Source: Solimicrobium sp040544425 (GTDB lineage Bacteria; Pseudomonadota; Gammaproteobacteria; Burkholderiales; Burkholderiaceae_D). From it: DNA of 14,179 nt. Where the stretch lies: positions 1-14,179 of the forward strand of contig JBEONO010000041.1 in assembly GCA_040544425.1 (NCBI GenBank). The letters are read 5' to 3'. The notes under the pieces are model-generated. The model saw nothing but the letters and a program-made list of their open reading frames with translations, had not been told where the DNA came from and ran no database searches. A program made the position numbers and the translations under genes. Every line of letters begins with the position of its first letter. The stretch's first letter is position 1. Positions 1-7,150 of this stretch are shown here, piece by piece.

Positions 1-407
1 ACCACAAAGCCAACCTTGGCAATCCCCGCACGCTGCGCCGTCAAGATGACTTTACCGACAAATTCATAACGCGCATTCTGATCGCCCCGAATGTGTACCG
101 CAGGTTGTGGGGTCTGCACCGACACAAGCTTCAGGCGTTCGAGTAGTTCATTATTGTCTGCCAGTTTCTTTTGACCCCAATACACGTCGCCGTCTTTGGT
201 CACTGACAAATCAACGTCGATCAGTTCGGTCTTGAAAATCTGGTTGCGTTCTTTCGGTAATTCCACCTTCACCGTGTGCGTGACCACGGGAACTGTAATC
301 AAGAAGATGATCAGCAACACCAGCATCACGTCCACTAACGGCGTCGTGTTGATGGTGCTGTTGACTTCATCTTCGCCCCCTTCGGGGCTACCCATTGCCA
401 TTGCCAT
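1..407 (-). CDS. exbD: ExbD biopolymer transport protein (partial, 3' end beyond window)
   Basis: ExbD is the small inner-membrane partner of ExbB in the TonB complex, which uses proton motive force to energise outer-membrane receptors. Reading the minus strand from the ATG at 407, the protein begins MAMAMGSPEGGEDEVNSTIN. It then has TPLVDVMLVLLIIFLITVPV, the single transmembrane helix with the conserved membrane Asp of the ExbD/TolR family (LVDVMLVLL). A periplasmic domain follows, containing VELPKERNQ and, near the window edge, HIRGDQNARYEFV, both typical of the family. About 135 codons are visible and the C-terminus lies outside the window. The start has a GAGGAT-like ribosome site just upstream and lies only 11 bases after the exbB stop, so it is probably co-transcribed and translationally close to exbB. 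Nearby in-frame Met codons at residues 3 and 5 are possible alternative starts. TolR is the alternative name, but the adjoining tonB favours ExbD. Confidence 0.93.
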   Translation of the reverse strand, partial: MAMAMGSPEGGEDEVNSTINTTPLVDVMLVLLIIFLITVPVVTHTVKVELPKERNQIFKTELIDVDLSVTKDGDVYWGQKKLADNNELLERLKLVSVQTPQPAVHIRGDQNARYEFVGKVILTAQRAGIAKVGFV

Positions 408-418
408 AATTTATCCTC

Positions 419-1312
419 TTAGCCTGCTTTTTTGGATGATGAACCAGCTGCCGTGCTCATGGCACCGCTCATCAGGACCAGATGCAAGTCGGCGCTGAAG
501 GCACGCACTTCTTCCATCGATGATTTGTTGCGACGGACCAGGAAGTTATAACCCAGTACCGCAGGCACCGCTACGAACAGACCGAATGCAGTCATGATCA
601 GCGCTTCACCGACCGGACCGGCTACTTTGTCGATCGACGCCTGACCGGCAATACCGATCGCTGTCAACGCATTGTAGATACCCCATACGGTTCCGAACAA
701 ACCGATAAACGGCGCAGTTGAACCAACGGTCGCCAAAAACGCCAGGCCATCTTGCAAACGGCTTTGTACTTTTTCAACGGCGCGCTGGATCGACATTGTC
801 ACCCATTCGTTCAGATCGATCTTGTCGAGCAGGGAACCTTCGTGGTGTTCCGATGCTTTGGAACCGGTTTCAGCGATGTAGCGGAATGGGCTGCCGTCTT
901 TCAGACTGGTGATCCCGGCCTGCACTGACGCTGCTTTCCAAAACGATTTCTTCGCGTCGCCAGCCTGGCTGTTCAGTTTGAACTGATCAATCAGTTTGGT
1001 GATCAGGATGTACCAGCTACCCATCGACATGATCGACAGAATAATCAGGGTACCTTTGGAGATAAAGTCACCATGCCAGACGGCTTCGAGGCCATATGGA
1101 TTGTCGACGGTTTCTTTGGTTTCTGCTGGCCCTGCGGTAGCTGGTGCTGCTGTGGCATCGGCTGGCGCTGCTGCTGCCGGAGCCGCTGCTGCTGCCGGTG
1201 TTGCTGTATCGGGTGCTGCAGCCGGAGTATCCGCTGCAAAACTTACTGCGCTGACCGACAATAAAATTGTCGCGAACAGGGCTGAGAGAGAGAAAGAGAC
1301 ACGATTTTTCAT
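419..1312 (-). CDS. exbB: ExbB, TonB-system proton channel subunit with signal peptide
   Basis: ExbB (MotA/TolQ/ExbB family) forms the pentameric proton channel that, with ExbD, powers TonB. At 297 residues it is longer than the classic E. coli protein because of an N-terminal extension. Residues 1-26 look like a cleavable signal peptide (MKNR, hydrophobic core, ending SFA before ADTP), and about 29-62 is an Ala/Pro-rich linker, presumably periplasmic. Transmembrane segments fall at about 87-106, 190-212 and 237-260. The conserved MotA/TolQ/ExbB core is clear: LATVGSTAPFIGLFGTVWGI near 193-212 and VGEALIMTAFGLFVAVPAVLGYN near 234-256. The start at 1312 has AAGGAAG about 7 bases upstream. It is the middle gene of tonB-exbB-exbD, 66 bases after tonB and 11 before exbD. 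No terminator is seen between the genes. Confidence 0.95.
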   Translation of the reverse strand: MKNRVSFSLSALFATILLSVSAVSFAADTPAAAPDTATPAAAAAPAAAAPADATAAPATAGPAETKETVDNPYGLEAVWHGDFISKGTLIILSIMSMGSWYILITKLIDQFKLNSQAGDAKKSFWKAASVQAGITSLKDGSPFRYIAETGSKASEHHEGSLLDKIDLNEWVTMSIQRAVEKVQSRLQDGLAFLATVGSTAPFIGLFGTVWGIYNALTAIGIAGQASIDKVAGPVGEALIMTAFGLFVAVPAVLGYNFLVRRNKSSMEEVRAFSADLHLVLMSGAMSTAAGSSSKKAG

Positions 1313-1378
1313 AAAAAGACTTCCTTAAAAATAAATTTCAAATCAAATAGGTGCAAATCACAAAACATCAGGTACAGG

Positions 1379-2026
1379 TTAATTGTCCAACTTCCACACA
1401 TAATCAACAGTAACCCATAACTGCTGAGGCTTGCCATCGACTGTTCCAGGTTTGAATGTGCATTGACTTAACGCATTCTTTGCCGCTACGTCCAGGGCCC
1501 GAAAACTGGATGACTTGTCAATCTTGGAATCGGCAACTTTACCATCAATACCAATCAAGAATTGCAGACGGGTCGTACCCTGTTCCTCATTACGCAATGA
1601 ATTGCGTGGATACTCTGGCTTGCAGGTCGACAGATCAAACACCGGCTTGGTCACTGACGGGCCAGCTGCCGGTTTCGCAGCCACCACCGGTGCAGGATGC
1701 AGATCCTGATGGGGCGGTTGAACGTTCGATACAGCCGTAATCGCATTCTGTGTCGGCTGCTGTGCTACCTGCACCTCCGGCGGTGGAATAAACGGTGGTG
1801 GAGGTGCTGCCAGTTTTGGCGGCGGCGGCGGTGCATCTGGTGGTGGTGGCGGTGGCTTCACCTCTTCGATGACTTTGGTTTCTAAGGGTGCTTCTTTAAT
1901 TACTGAAATAATCTTCTTACCCAAGCCTGTCAAAAGCGCGTAGATAAGTATCGCATGAACGACGACTACAACAGTGATACCGGTAAATTTATTACCCGTA
2001 TCATGTCCGTGCTCTGAAAAATCCAT
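1379..2026 (-). CDS. tonB: TonB energy-transducing protein
   Basis: TonB spans the periplasm and passes ExbB/ExbD-derived energy to TonB-dependent receptors for siderophores, haem or vitamin B12. The 215-residue protein has a short cytoplasmic N-terminus and one membrane anchor at about 17-35 with a His at 24 inside it, as in the TonB transmembrane helix. A Pro-rich spacer follows at about 58-83 (runs PPPPPPDAPPPPP and APPPPFIPPP). The C-terminal TonB domain is at about 125-215, with the family motif CKPEYPRNSLRNEEQGTTRL and the closing segment WVTVDYVWKLDN. Cys135 and Cys189 sit at either side of this domain and could form a disulfide (inference). The start at 2026 has a good GGAGGG ribosome site. 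It is the first gene of the operon. I looked for a Fur box upstream and found none I would defend, so iron control is not shown by the sequence. Confidence 0.94.
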   Translation of the reverse strand: MDFSEHGHDTGNKFTGITVVVVVHAILIYALLTGLGKKIISVIKEAPLETKVIEEVKPPPPPPDAPPPPPKLAAPPPPFIPPPEVQVAQQPTQNAITAVSNVQPPHQDLHPAPVVAAKPAAGPSVTKPVFDLSTCKPEYPRNSLRNEEQGTTRLQFLIGIDGKVADSKIDKSSSFRALDVAAKNALSQCTFKPGTVDGKPQQLWVTVDYVWKLDN

Positions 2027-2040
2027 ACATACCCTCCAAT

Positions 2041-3070
2041 ACTGCTTAATATTTACCGCCTATCGGTACCTTGATCGACAGCACTTTATCACTACTTTTT
2101 TCAATTATTTTTTACGGCTGAAACCTTGCATTCTAACCACAAACAAGATCAAAAATATTTTTTAAGAATCTTATTTCGTGGCATATCTGATTTGGCGACC
2201 TTGCGACGAGTACCCAATACTTCAGGTCACCATCGCAAAAAAATAAAACGAAGCCCGTAATTCTATTCCGATCCTCGCATTTTTAAAACGAAAAAATGTC
2301 TATCGCGAAATAATTCAGACGCATAGAACCATTTTGAACAGCATCATGTCAAGTATGGGACTCTTATCGTCTTTGACACTTTTTTCCCAAATCACAACTA
2401 ATTCCCAATGCGTTGACGAGCAAGGCAATCTATTGCGACGCAGCATAATCTGCGGACTACAAATAACTACAGTCCCTCTGGCAGCCAGACATTGGCCGAT
2501 TCTACCCTGTAAAAACTGCCGACCCACAAAACAGATTTTTTTTAAAGAATGCTTGATGTCATTTTGTGATGCATTGCAATATATCGATACTGGGGGAGAA
2601 AACAAATTTTGCCGTTTGCTACCGATAATTTTTTTTTGCTTATTTCAATTATTTACAAAGAAAATTGAAATAATTTAAATAGCACTTCGAAAAATTTCGC
2701 GCCTAGCCAATTGCTGCCATCGCATTGAACCAGATTGAAATTCGCCTTAAGCCAAATCTTATCTATTACGCTACAAATCAAAATAATGTCACTGCACGTA
2801 AAACTGTACGACCTGGGGAGTTAGATTGAAACTAGACCATTCTCCAGCATTTGATTTGCCTACGACAGCATTAACGACAATGTTCTACTGACTAAATCCA
2901 TAGAAATCGCCAACAAGCCGGGAACTCTTGTTTTCATCTTAGAAGATCTACGCATTTACTCAATAAAAACTTTGGCGAAAGCCCTGTTCTGAACCTGTAA
3001 GCAATCCTCAGCCTGCATGTTTTTAGAAAACCAGACCAACAGCAAATTTTGGGATCACTGAAAGAGATTA
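2041..3070. other. Long AT-rich intergenic region, no convincing gene
   Basis: More than 1 kb separates divergent tonB and fabI. Short open frames exist (for example 2315-2605 minus and 2334-2678 plus), but they overlap each other, lack clear ribosome sites and resemble no family I know. The composition is strongly AT-rich with long A and T runs. The region may carry promoters for tonB, an unrecognised small RNA, or the decayed remains of a lost gene. The sequence does not decide between these. Confidence 0.6.
2640..2673. repeat. 11-bp perfect AT-rich inverted repeat
   Basis: The arm ttatttcaatt (2640-2650) and its exact reverse complement aattgaaataa (2663-2673) are separated by 12 bases. 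It lies in the gene-free region between tonB and fabI. The stem is almost all A-T, so it is a poor transcription terminator. It could be a binding site for a dimeric regulator or a chance feature of AT-rich DNA. Confidence 0.55.
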
Positions 3071-3071
3071 G

Positions 3072-3100
3072 TTGCCCAAGACAAAACAAAGCCCTACAAT
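3072..3100 (+). promoter_or_regulatory. Predicted sigma70-type promoter of fabI
   Basis: TTGCCC (3072-3077) and TACAAT (3095-3100) are separated by exactly 17 bases. This is a good match to the -35/-10 consensus, and initiation would be expected near 3107, about 70 bases before the fabI ATG. No operator was recognised. Confidence 0.6.
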
Positions 3101-3176
3101 CTGCGCGGTAATCAGCAATCACTAACTATTAACAGCTAGCCCCACTCTTGGGATAGACAAGCAATTGGAGTCGCTC

Positions 3177-3956
3177 ATGGCATTCTTACAAGGTAAAAAA
3201 ATACTGATCACCGGTTTATTGTCGAACCGTTCTATTGCGTATGGCATTGCGCAGGCGTGCAAACGTGAAGGGGCGGAATTGGCATTTACTTATGTGGGCG
3301 AGCGATTCAAGGAACGTACCACCGAGTTTGCCACCGAATTTGGCAGCGAGCTGATCTTCGACTGCGACGTGGGAAGTGACGAACAAATCAACGCCGTATT
3401 TGCCGACTTGGGTAAGTCATGGGGCAAGTTGGACGGCTTGGTACACGCGATTGGATTTGCGCCACGCGAGGCAATCGCCGGTGATTTTCTTGAAGGACTG
3501 TCGCGCGAATCATTTCGCATTGCGCACGATATTTCCGCCTATAGCTTTCCGGCTCTGGCCAAGGCAGCCAAACCGATGCTAAGCGACAATGCCGCATTGA
3601 TTACGTTAACCTACCTTGGCGCGATGCGCGCAATTCCGAACTACAACACGATGGGGTTGGCAAAAGCATCGCTCGAAGCAAGTGTCCGATACCTGGCCGA
3701 AGCGATGGGCAAAGATGGCGTGCGGGTGAATGGTATTTCCGCAGGGCCAATTAAAACATTAGCTGCAGCTGGCATAAAAGATTTCAGCAAACTGCTCGGC
3801 CTTGCCGCACAGATGGCGCCATTACGCCGAAATGTCACTATCCATGATGTTGGCAATACCGCTGCCTTTCTATTGTCGCCCCTGTCTGCCGGGATCACCG
3901 GAGAAATTATTTATGTTGATGGCGGCTTCTCTCACGTGGCTGTCAATCCAGAATAA
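3177..3956 (+). CDS. fabI: Enoyl-[acyl-carrier-protein] reductase [NADH] FabI
   Basis: FabI performs the last reduction of each fatty-acid elongation cycle, converting trans-2-enoyl-ACP to acyl-ACP with NADH in the cytoplasm. The 259-residue product has the divergent short-chain dehydrogenase pattern of the family. The N-terminal nucleotide-binding segment is KILITGLLSNRSIAYGIA. The catalytic Tyr146, Tyr156 and Lys163 lie in TYLGAMRAIPNYNTMGLAKA, with the same residue numbers as E. coli FabI. The C-terminal segment is TGEIIYVDGGF. Gly93, Met159 and Phe203, the positions whose substitution is known to give triclosan resistance in E. coli, all carry the sensitive-type residue. I chose the ATG at 3177 because TTGGAG lies 6 bases upstream. 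An in-frame TTG at 3165 would overlap that ribosome site. It is a single-gene unit with its own promoter at 3072-3100 and a hairpin after the stop. Confidence 0.96.
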   Translation: MAFLQGKKILITGLLSNRSIAYGIAQACKREGAELAFTYVGERFKERTTEFATEFGSELIFDCDVGSDEQINAVFADLGKSWGKLDGLVHAIGFAPREAIAGDFLEGLSRESFRIAHDISAYSFPALAKAAKPMLSDNAALITLTYLGAMRAIPNYNTMGLAKASLEASVRYLAEAMGKDGVRVNGISAGPIKTLAAAGIKDFSKLLGLAAQMAPLRRNVTIHDVGNTAAFLLSPLSAGITGEIIYVDGGFSHVAVNPE

Positions 3957-3970
3957 TGAGGCAATCCAGA

Positions 3971-3999
3971 CAATCGCATCACGCTATCCGATGCGATTG
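3971..3999 (+). terminator. Probable terminator hairpin after fabI
   Basis: A perfect 10-bp stem (caatcgcatc with gatgcgattg) encloses a 9-base loop, starting 14 bases after the fabI stop. The following tract (ttacagcctgttttc) is only moderately T-rich, so termination may be leaky, or the hairpin may mainly protect the 3' end. Confidence 0.55.
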
Positions 4000-4041
4000 T
4001 TACAGCCTGTTTTCATTCCAAAAAATAAACAACTTCAATTA

Positions 4042-4060
4042 ATTCAATGATTTATTGAAT
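4042..4060. promoter_or_regulatory. AT-rich inverted repeat and candidate -10 upstream of the helicase gene
   Basis: A 7-bp perfect stem (attcaat, loop gattt, attgaat) sits in very AT-rich DNA. About 40 bases further on, TATAGT (4101-4106) is a plausible -10 element. I could not find a good -35 at the usual distance, so the start of transcription is uncertain. If it begins near 4113, the helicase mRNA has a leader of over 300 bases. Confidence 0.3.
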
Positions 4061-4236
4061 GAATTGTTAAATAATTGGTGCGCGCCAAGACAAAACACTG
4101 TATAGTTCTTGTTGCGCTGCAATATTCACGCAGCGGCAACATTGAAGTAGCATCGCGAACCCTTGCGTTCTATCCGATTACAGATAGCGCAATGAAAAGC
4201 CCCCCGCCTTGTATGTCGTCCCACTAGACATCGTCC

Positions 4237-4258
4237 CGGCGCAAAGCTTTTTGTGCCG
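4237..4258 (+). promoter_or_regulatory. Hairpin in the long leader of the helicase gene
   Basis: cggcgcaaa (4237-4245) pairs with tttgtgccg (4250-4258) around a 4-base loop, with one G-U pair. It lies about 175 bases before the start codon. Its position in a long untranslated leader suggests an RNA structure, but function is not shown. Confidence 0.35.
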
Positions 4259-4370
4259 AAATTTCATTGTTAAAGAATCTCGCAAATTTCCGATCCCGCA
4301 TGGCGCGCGTTCGTTATTTGCTTGCGGATTTGTTTTGTCTTTAACTATTTCGTTTGGTTGGCGCTGCTGC

Positions 4371-4392
4371 GCAGTTCACCGTTGTGAACTGC
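4371..4392 (+). promoter_or_regulatory. Perfect 9-bp stem-loop just before the helicase start
   Basis: gcagttcac (4371-4379) and gtgaactgc (4384-4392) form an uninterrupted stem with loop cgtt, ending 39 bases before the ATG at 4432. No T-tract follows, so it is not a simple terminator. It may regulate translation or stability of the helicase mRNA, or be an operator (inference). Confidence 0.45.
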
Positions 4393-4431
4393 ATGAGTAT
4401 CCCTTGGTTTTACAATTACGGAAGATAAAGA

Positions 4432-5877
4432 ATGACATTTGAAATTATCGGTTTGCACGCATCCCTTTTAAAAGCACTCACAGAAGCTGGCTATACCAAG
4501 CCAACGCCAGTACAACAACAAGCTGTTCCTGCTGCGATGGCCGGACGTGATTTATTAGTTTCATCCCAGACCGGCTCTGGCAAAACCGCGGCATTCATGC
4601 TGCCAGCATTGCATAAATTTGCCAGTGCCGAACAGATTGATACCACCGGCATCAAGACACCGAATCAAGAACGCCAGTCAGCGCGCACCCGCGGCGATCG
4701 GCCACGTTTTCAGGCAGCGAAACCTAAGATGCTGGTTTTGACGCCTACCCGCGAACTGGCATTGCAAGTCACTTCAGCGACGGATAAATATGGCATTTAC
4801 ATGCGCCGTATTCGTGCCGTATCGATTTTGGGTGGCATGCCTTATCCAAAACAAATGCAATTATTGTCGAAGAATCCCGAAATTCTGGTCGCCACTCCTG
4901 GTCGCCTGATTGATCATATGGAATCCGGCAAGATTGATTTTTCCGAACTGGAAATTCTGGTTCTGGATGAAGCTGACCGCATGTTGGATATGGGTTTCAT
5001 CGACGATATCGAAAAAATTGTCGCCGCAACGCCAAGTACGCGTCAAACCATGTTGTTCTCAGCGACGTTGGATGGCGTGGTTGGAAATATGGCACGCCGT
5101 ATTACTAACAACCCGATGATTATTCAAATCGCCGGTTCAACTGCGAAACATGAAAACATCACACAACGTGTTCACTTTGTTGATGACATGTCGCACAAAA
5201 ACCGTTTGCTGGATCATTTATTGCGCGACGAAACATTGGACCAGGCAGTGATTTTCACTGCGACCAAGCGCGATGCCGATACGATTGCTGATCGTTTGAA
5301 TATCGCAGGTTTCGCTGCAGCGGCACTGCATGGCGACATGCATCAGGGCGCAAGAAATCGCACTTTGGACGGTTTGCGTCGCGGGCAGGTACGTGTGCTG
5401 GTGGCAACCGACGTTGCCGCTCGTGGTATCGACGTTCCTGCAATCACCCATGTATTTAACTATGACTTGCCGAAATTCCCGGAAGATTACGTGCACCGTA
5501 TCGGTCGTACCGGCCGTGCAGGACGCAATGGCGTGGCGATTTCGTTAGTCAATCATGCTGAAAGTATGAATGTCAAACGTATCGAGCGTTTTACCAAACA
5601 ATTGATCCCGGTCGAAGTTGTAGTTGGTTTTGAAGCCAAACGCAGTGCTGCACCGCGCTCAGCCGCCAAACCAGGTGGCTGGAAGCCTGGTGATGGACGT
5701 TCAAACAGTCGCACTGGCACTGGCACTGGCTACGCTGGAAACAGTAAGCCGGCACAGCGCACATTCAGCAAGCCGAATGCTACACCGGCCAGAGAAGGCG
5801 GTTTCAGCAAAGAGACCGGTGGCTACAAAGGCAGTCGTTCAAACGATACGACCCGCCGCTCGTTTGGCGATCGTTGA
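4432..5877 (+). CDS. rhlE: DEAD-box ATP-dependent RNA helicase, RhlE type
   Basis: This is an ATP-dependent RNA-unwinding enzyme, expected to act in ribosome assembly, RNA decay or cold adaptation. All core motifs are present in the 481-residue product: Q motif (GYTKPTPVQQQ, 20-30), Walker A SQTGSGKT (45-52), PTRELA (105-110), TPGR (155-158), DEAD (179-182), SAT (210-212), ATDVAARGID (325-334) and HRIGRTGR (355-362). A hydrophilic insert at about 64-98 separates motifs I and Ia. The tail after about residue 402 is basic, rich in Gly, Ser and Thr, and low in complexity, as in RhlE-type proteins where it binds RNA. It contains three tandem gcactg units (5711-5728). The start has GGAAGATAAAG just upstream. 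The gene stands alone, with a long structured leader and a strong terminator. RhlE subgroup assignment is by resemblance; another DEAD-box subgroup (DeaD, SrmB, DbpA) is less likely. Confidence 0.9.
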   Translation: MTFEIIGLHASLLKALTEAGYTKPTPVQQQAVPAAMAGRDLLVSSQTGSGKTAAFMLPALHKFASAEQIDTTGIKTPNQERQSARTRGDRPRFQAAKPKMLVLTPTRELALQVTSATDKYGIYMRRIRAVSILGGMPYPKQMQLLSKNPEILVATPGRLIDHMESGKIDFSELEILVLDEADRMLDMGFIDDIEKIVAATPSTRQTMLFSATLDGVVGNMARRITNNPMIIQIAGSTAKHENITQRVHFVDDMSHKNRLLDHLLRDETLDQAVIFTATKRDADTIADRLNIAGFAAAALHGDMHQGARNRTLDGLRRGQVRVLVATDVAARGIDVPAITHVFNYDLPKFPEDYVHRIGRTGRAGRNGVAISLVNHAESMNVKRIERFTKQLIPVEVVVGFEAKRSAAPRSAAKPGGWKPGDGRSNSRTGTGTGYAGNSKPAQRTFSKPNATPAREGGFSKETGGYKGSRSNDTTRRSFGDR

Positions 5878-5916
5878 TATCAGCAGGCACTTTTGTTGAG
5901 CGATGGTTTTAGAATT

Positions 5917-5946
5917 GAAAAAGCGACTGCATGCAGTCGCTTTTTC
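5917..5946 (+). terminator. Rho-independent terminator of the helicase gene
   Basis: A perfect 30-base palindrome, centred on tgcatgca, carries an A-tract on the left and TTTTTC on the right, starting 40 bases after the stop codon. Being symmetric it could stop transcription from either strand, but only the helicase gene obviously needs it. Confidence 0.85.
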
Positions 5947-6068
5947 TTTGGAGCCTGCAAAATATTGACAATGCCAGAATTGCACGGCGAGACCACAGCG
6001 CTGAATTAATACTGAAGCCGTTACCATAAATGGCTAAAATAGCGGCTCATCAATCATCGGCCAAGAAC

Positions 6069-7121
6069 ATGACTTCAGCAATCAAACTAACTTCGTTTTC
6101 GCATGGCGGCGGCTGCGGCTGTAAAATCGCGCCTGGCGTACTGGCTGAGATATTAAAAAACTCCAATCAATTTCCGATTCCGCCGCAACTCATGGTGGGC
6201 ATTGAACACTCAGATGACGCGGCGGTCTATAAACTCAATGAAGATCAGGCGTTGATCGCGACCACTGATTTTTTTATGCCCATCGTGGACGATCCTTTCG
6301 ACTTTGGCCGGATCGCAGCAACCAACGCAATTTCAGATGTGTATGCAATGGGCGGCACACCGATCATGGCGCTGGCTCTGGTTGGGATGCCAATCAGCCA
6401 GATTCCACTAGACGTGATCGCCAGTATTCTCAAAGGCGGCGAATCGATATGTGCTGAAGCAGGCATTCCGATTGCAGGTGGACATACGATTGATTCGGTT
6501 GAGCCGATCTATGGACTGGTTGTGTTGGGCCTGGTGCATCCAAGTAAAGTTAAGCAAAACGGCGCGGCAAAGGTGGGGGACAAACTTATTTTGGGCAAAG
6601 GATTGGGTGTCGGCATTCTGTCGGCAGCATTGAAGAAAGGTCTGTTAGACGAAGCAGGCTACGCAACCATGATCAGTACAACGACCCAGCTTAATAAACC
6701 GGGCGCGACACTAGCTAATATGGCGGGGATCGGCGCGGTCACTGATGTCACCGGGTTTGGGTTGCTTGGACATTTGCTGGAAGTGACTCGCGCGTCAGGA
6801 TTGGCGGCGCGATTGACCATGTCTGAGATCCCGCTTTTGCCACAAGTGGCAGATCTGGCGGCGCAAGGTTGTATCACCGGCGCCTCGGAACGCAATTGGT
6901 CGGCGTATGGCAACGACGTTGCGCTGTCAGGTGGGATTAGCACGATCCAACAACAAATACTGTGTGACCCGCAAACTTCAGGTGGTCTGCTGGTCTCAGC
7001 TCGTCCAGAAACAGTTGACGAGGTATTACAAATGTTTCGCCTGTCCGGTTTTGCGCACGCCCGCGTAATCGGAGATTTAGTACCATTCACTGGCGCGAAC
7101 CGTATTATCGTGGCACCATAA
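6069..7121 (+). CDS. selD: Selenide, water dikinase (selenophosphate synthetase)
   Basis: SelD uses ATP to convert selenide to selenophosphate, the selenium donor for selenocysteine-tRNA (via SelA) and for 2-selenouridine in tRNA (via MnmH). The N-terminal catalytic motif is GGGCGCK. It carries Cys, codon tgc, where some SelD proteins carry selenocysteine, and the Lys three residues later corresponds to E. coli Lys20. Other AIR-synthase-like landmarks are DDAAVY, TTDFFMP, NAISDVYAMGG, GGHTIDS, VTDVTGFGLLGH and CDPQTSGGLL. I chose the ATG at 6069 (350 residues) because MTSAIKLTSFSHGGGCGCK aligns directly with the E. coli start. An upstream in-frame ATG at 6030 would add 13 residues. Neither start has a strong ribosome site. 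No selA, selB or mnmH is in the window, so which selenium pathway it serves cannot be told. tal starts 29 bases after its stop and may be co-transcribed. Confidence 0.94.
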   Translation: MTSAIKLTSFSHGGGCGCKIAPGVLAEILKNSNQFPIPPQLMVGIEHSDDAAVYKLNEDQALIATTDFFMPIVDDPFDFGRIAATNAISDVYAMGGTPIMALALVGMPISQIPLDVIASILKGGESICAEAGIPIAGGHTIDSVEPIYGLVVLGLVHPSKVKQNGAAKVGDKLILGKGLGVGILSAALKKGLLDEAGYATMISTTTQLNKPGATLANMAGIGAVTDVTGFGLLGHLLEVTRASGLAARLTMSEIPLLPQVADLAAQGCITGASERNWSAYGNDVALSGGISTIQQQILCDPQTSGGLLVSARPETVDEVLQMFRLSGFAHARVIGDLVPFTGANRIIVAP

Positions 7122-7150
7122 TCGAATTACTCAACTTTGTCAGGGCAATG

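Noticed and set aside
996..1328. 110-codon plus-strand frame rich in Ala and Gly
   Set aside because: It is the antisense reading of the ExbB Ala/Pro-rich linker and signal peptide.
2027..2240. Fur box upstream of tonB
   Set aside because: Expected for an iron-regulated operon, but no segment resembled the inverted GATAAT pattern well enough.
2315..2678. Overlapping frames of 96 codons (minus) and 114 codons (plus) in the tonB-fabI gap
   Set aside because: They cover the same DNA on opposite strands, have no convincing ribosome site and match no family I recognise. AT-rich non-coding DNA explains them.
2934..3122. 62-codon minus-strand frame upstream of fabI
   Set aside because: It overlaps the predicted fabI promoter, has unusual composition and lacks a ribosome site.
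3165..3176. TTG start for FabI at 3165
   Set aside because: The TTG is part of the TTGGAG ribosome site for the ATG at 3177, which aligns with the E. coli residue numbering.
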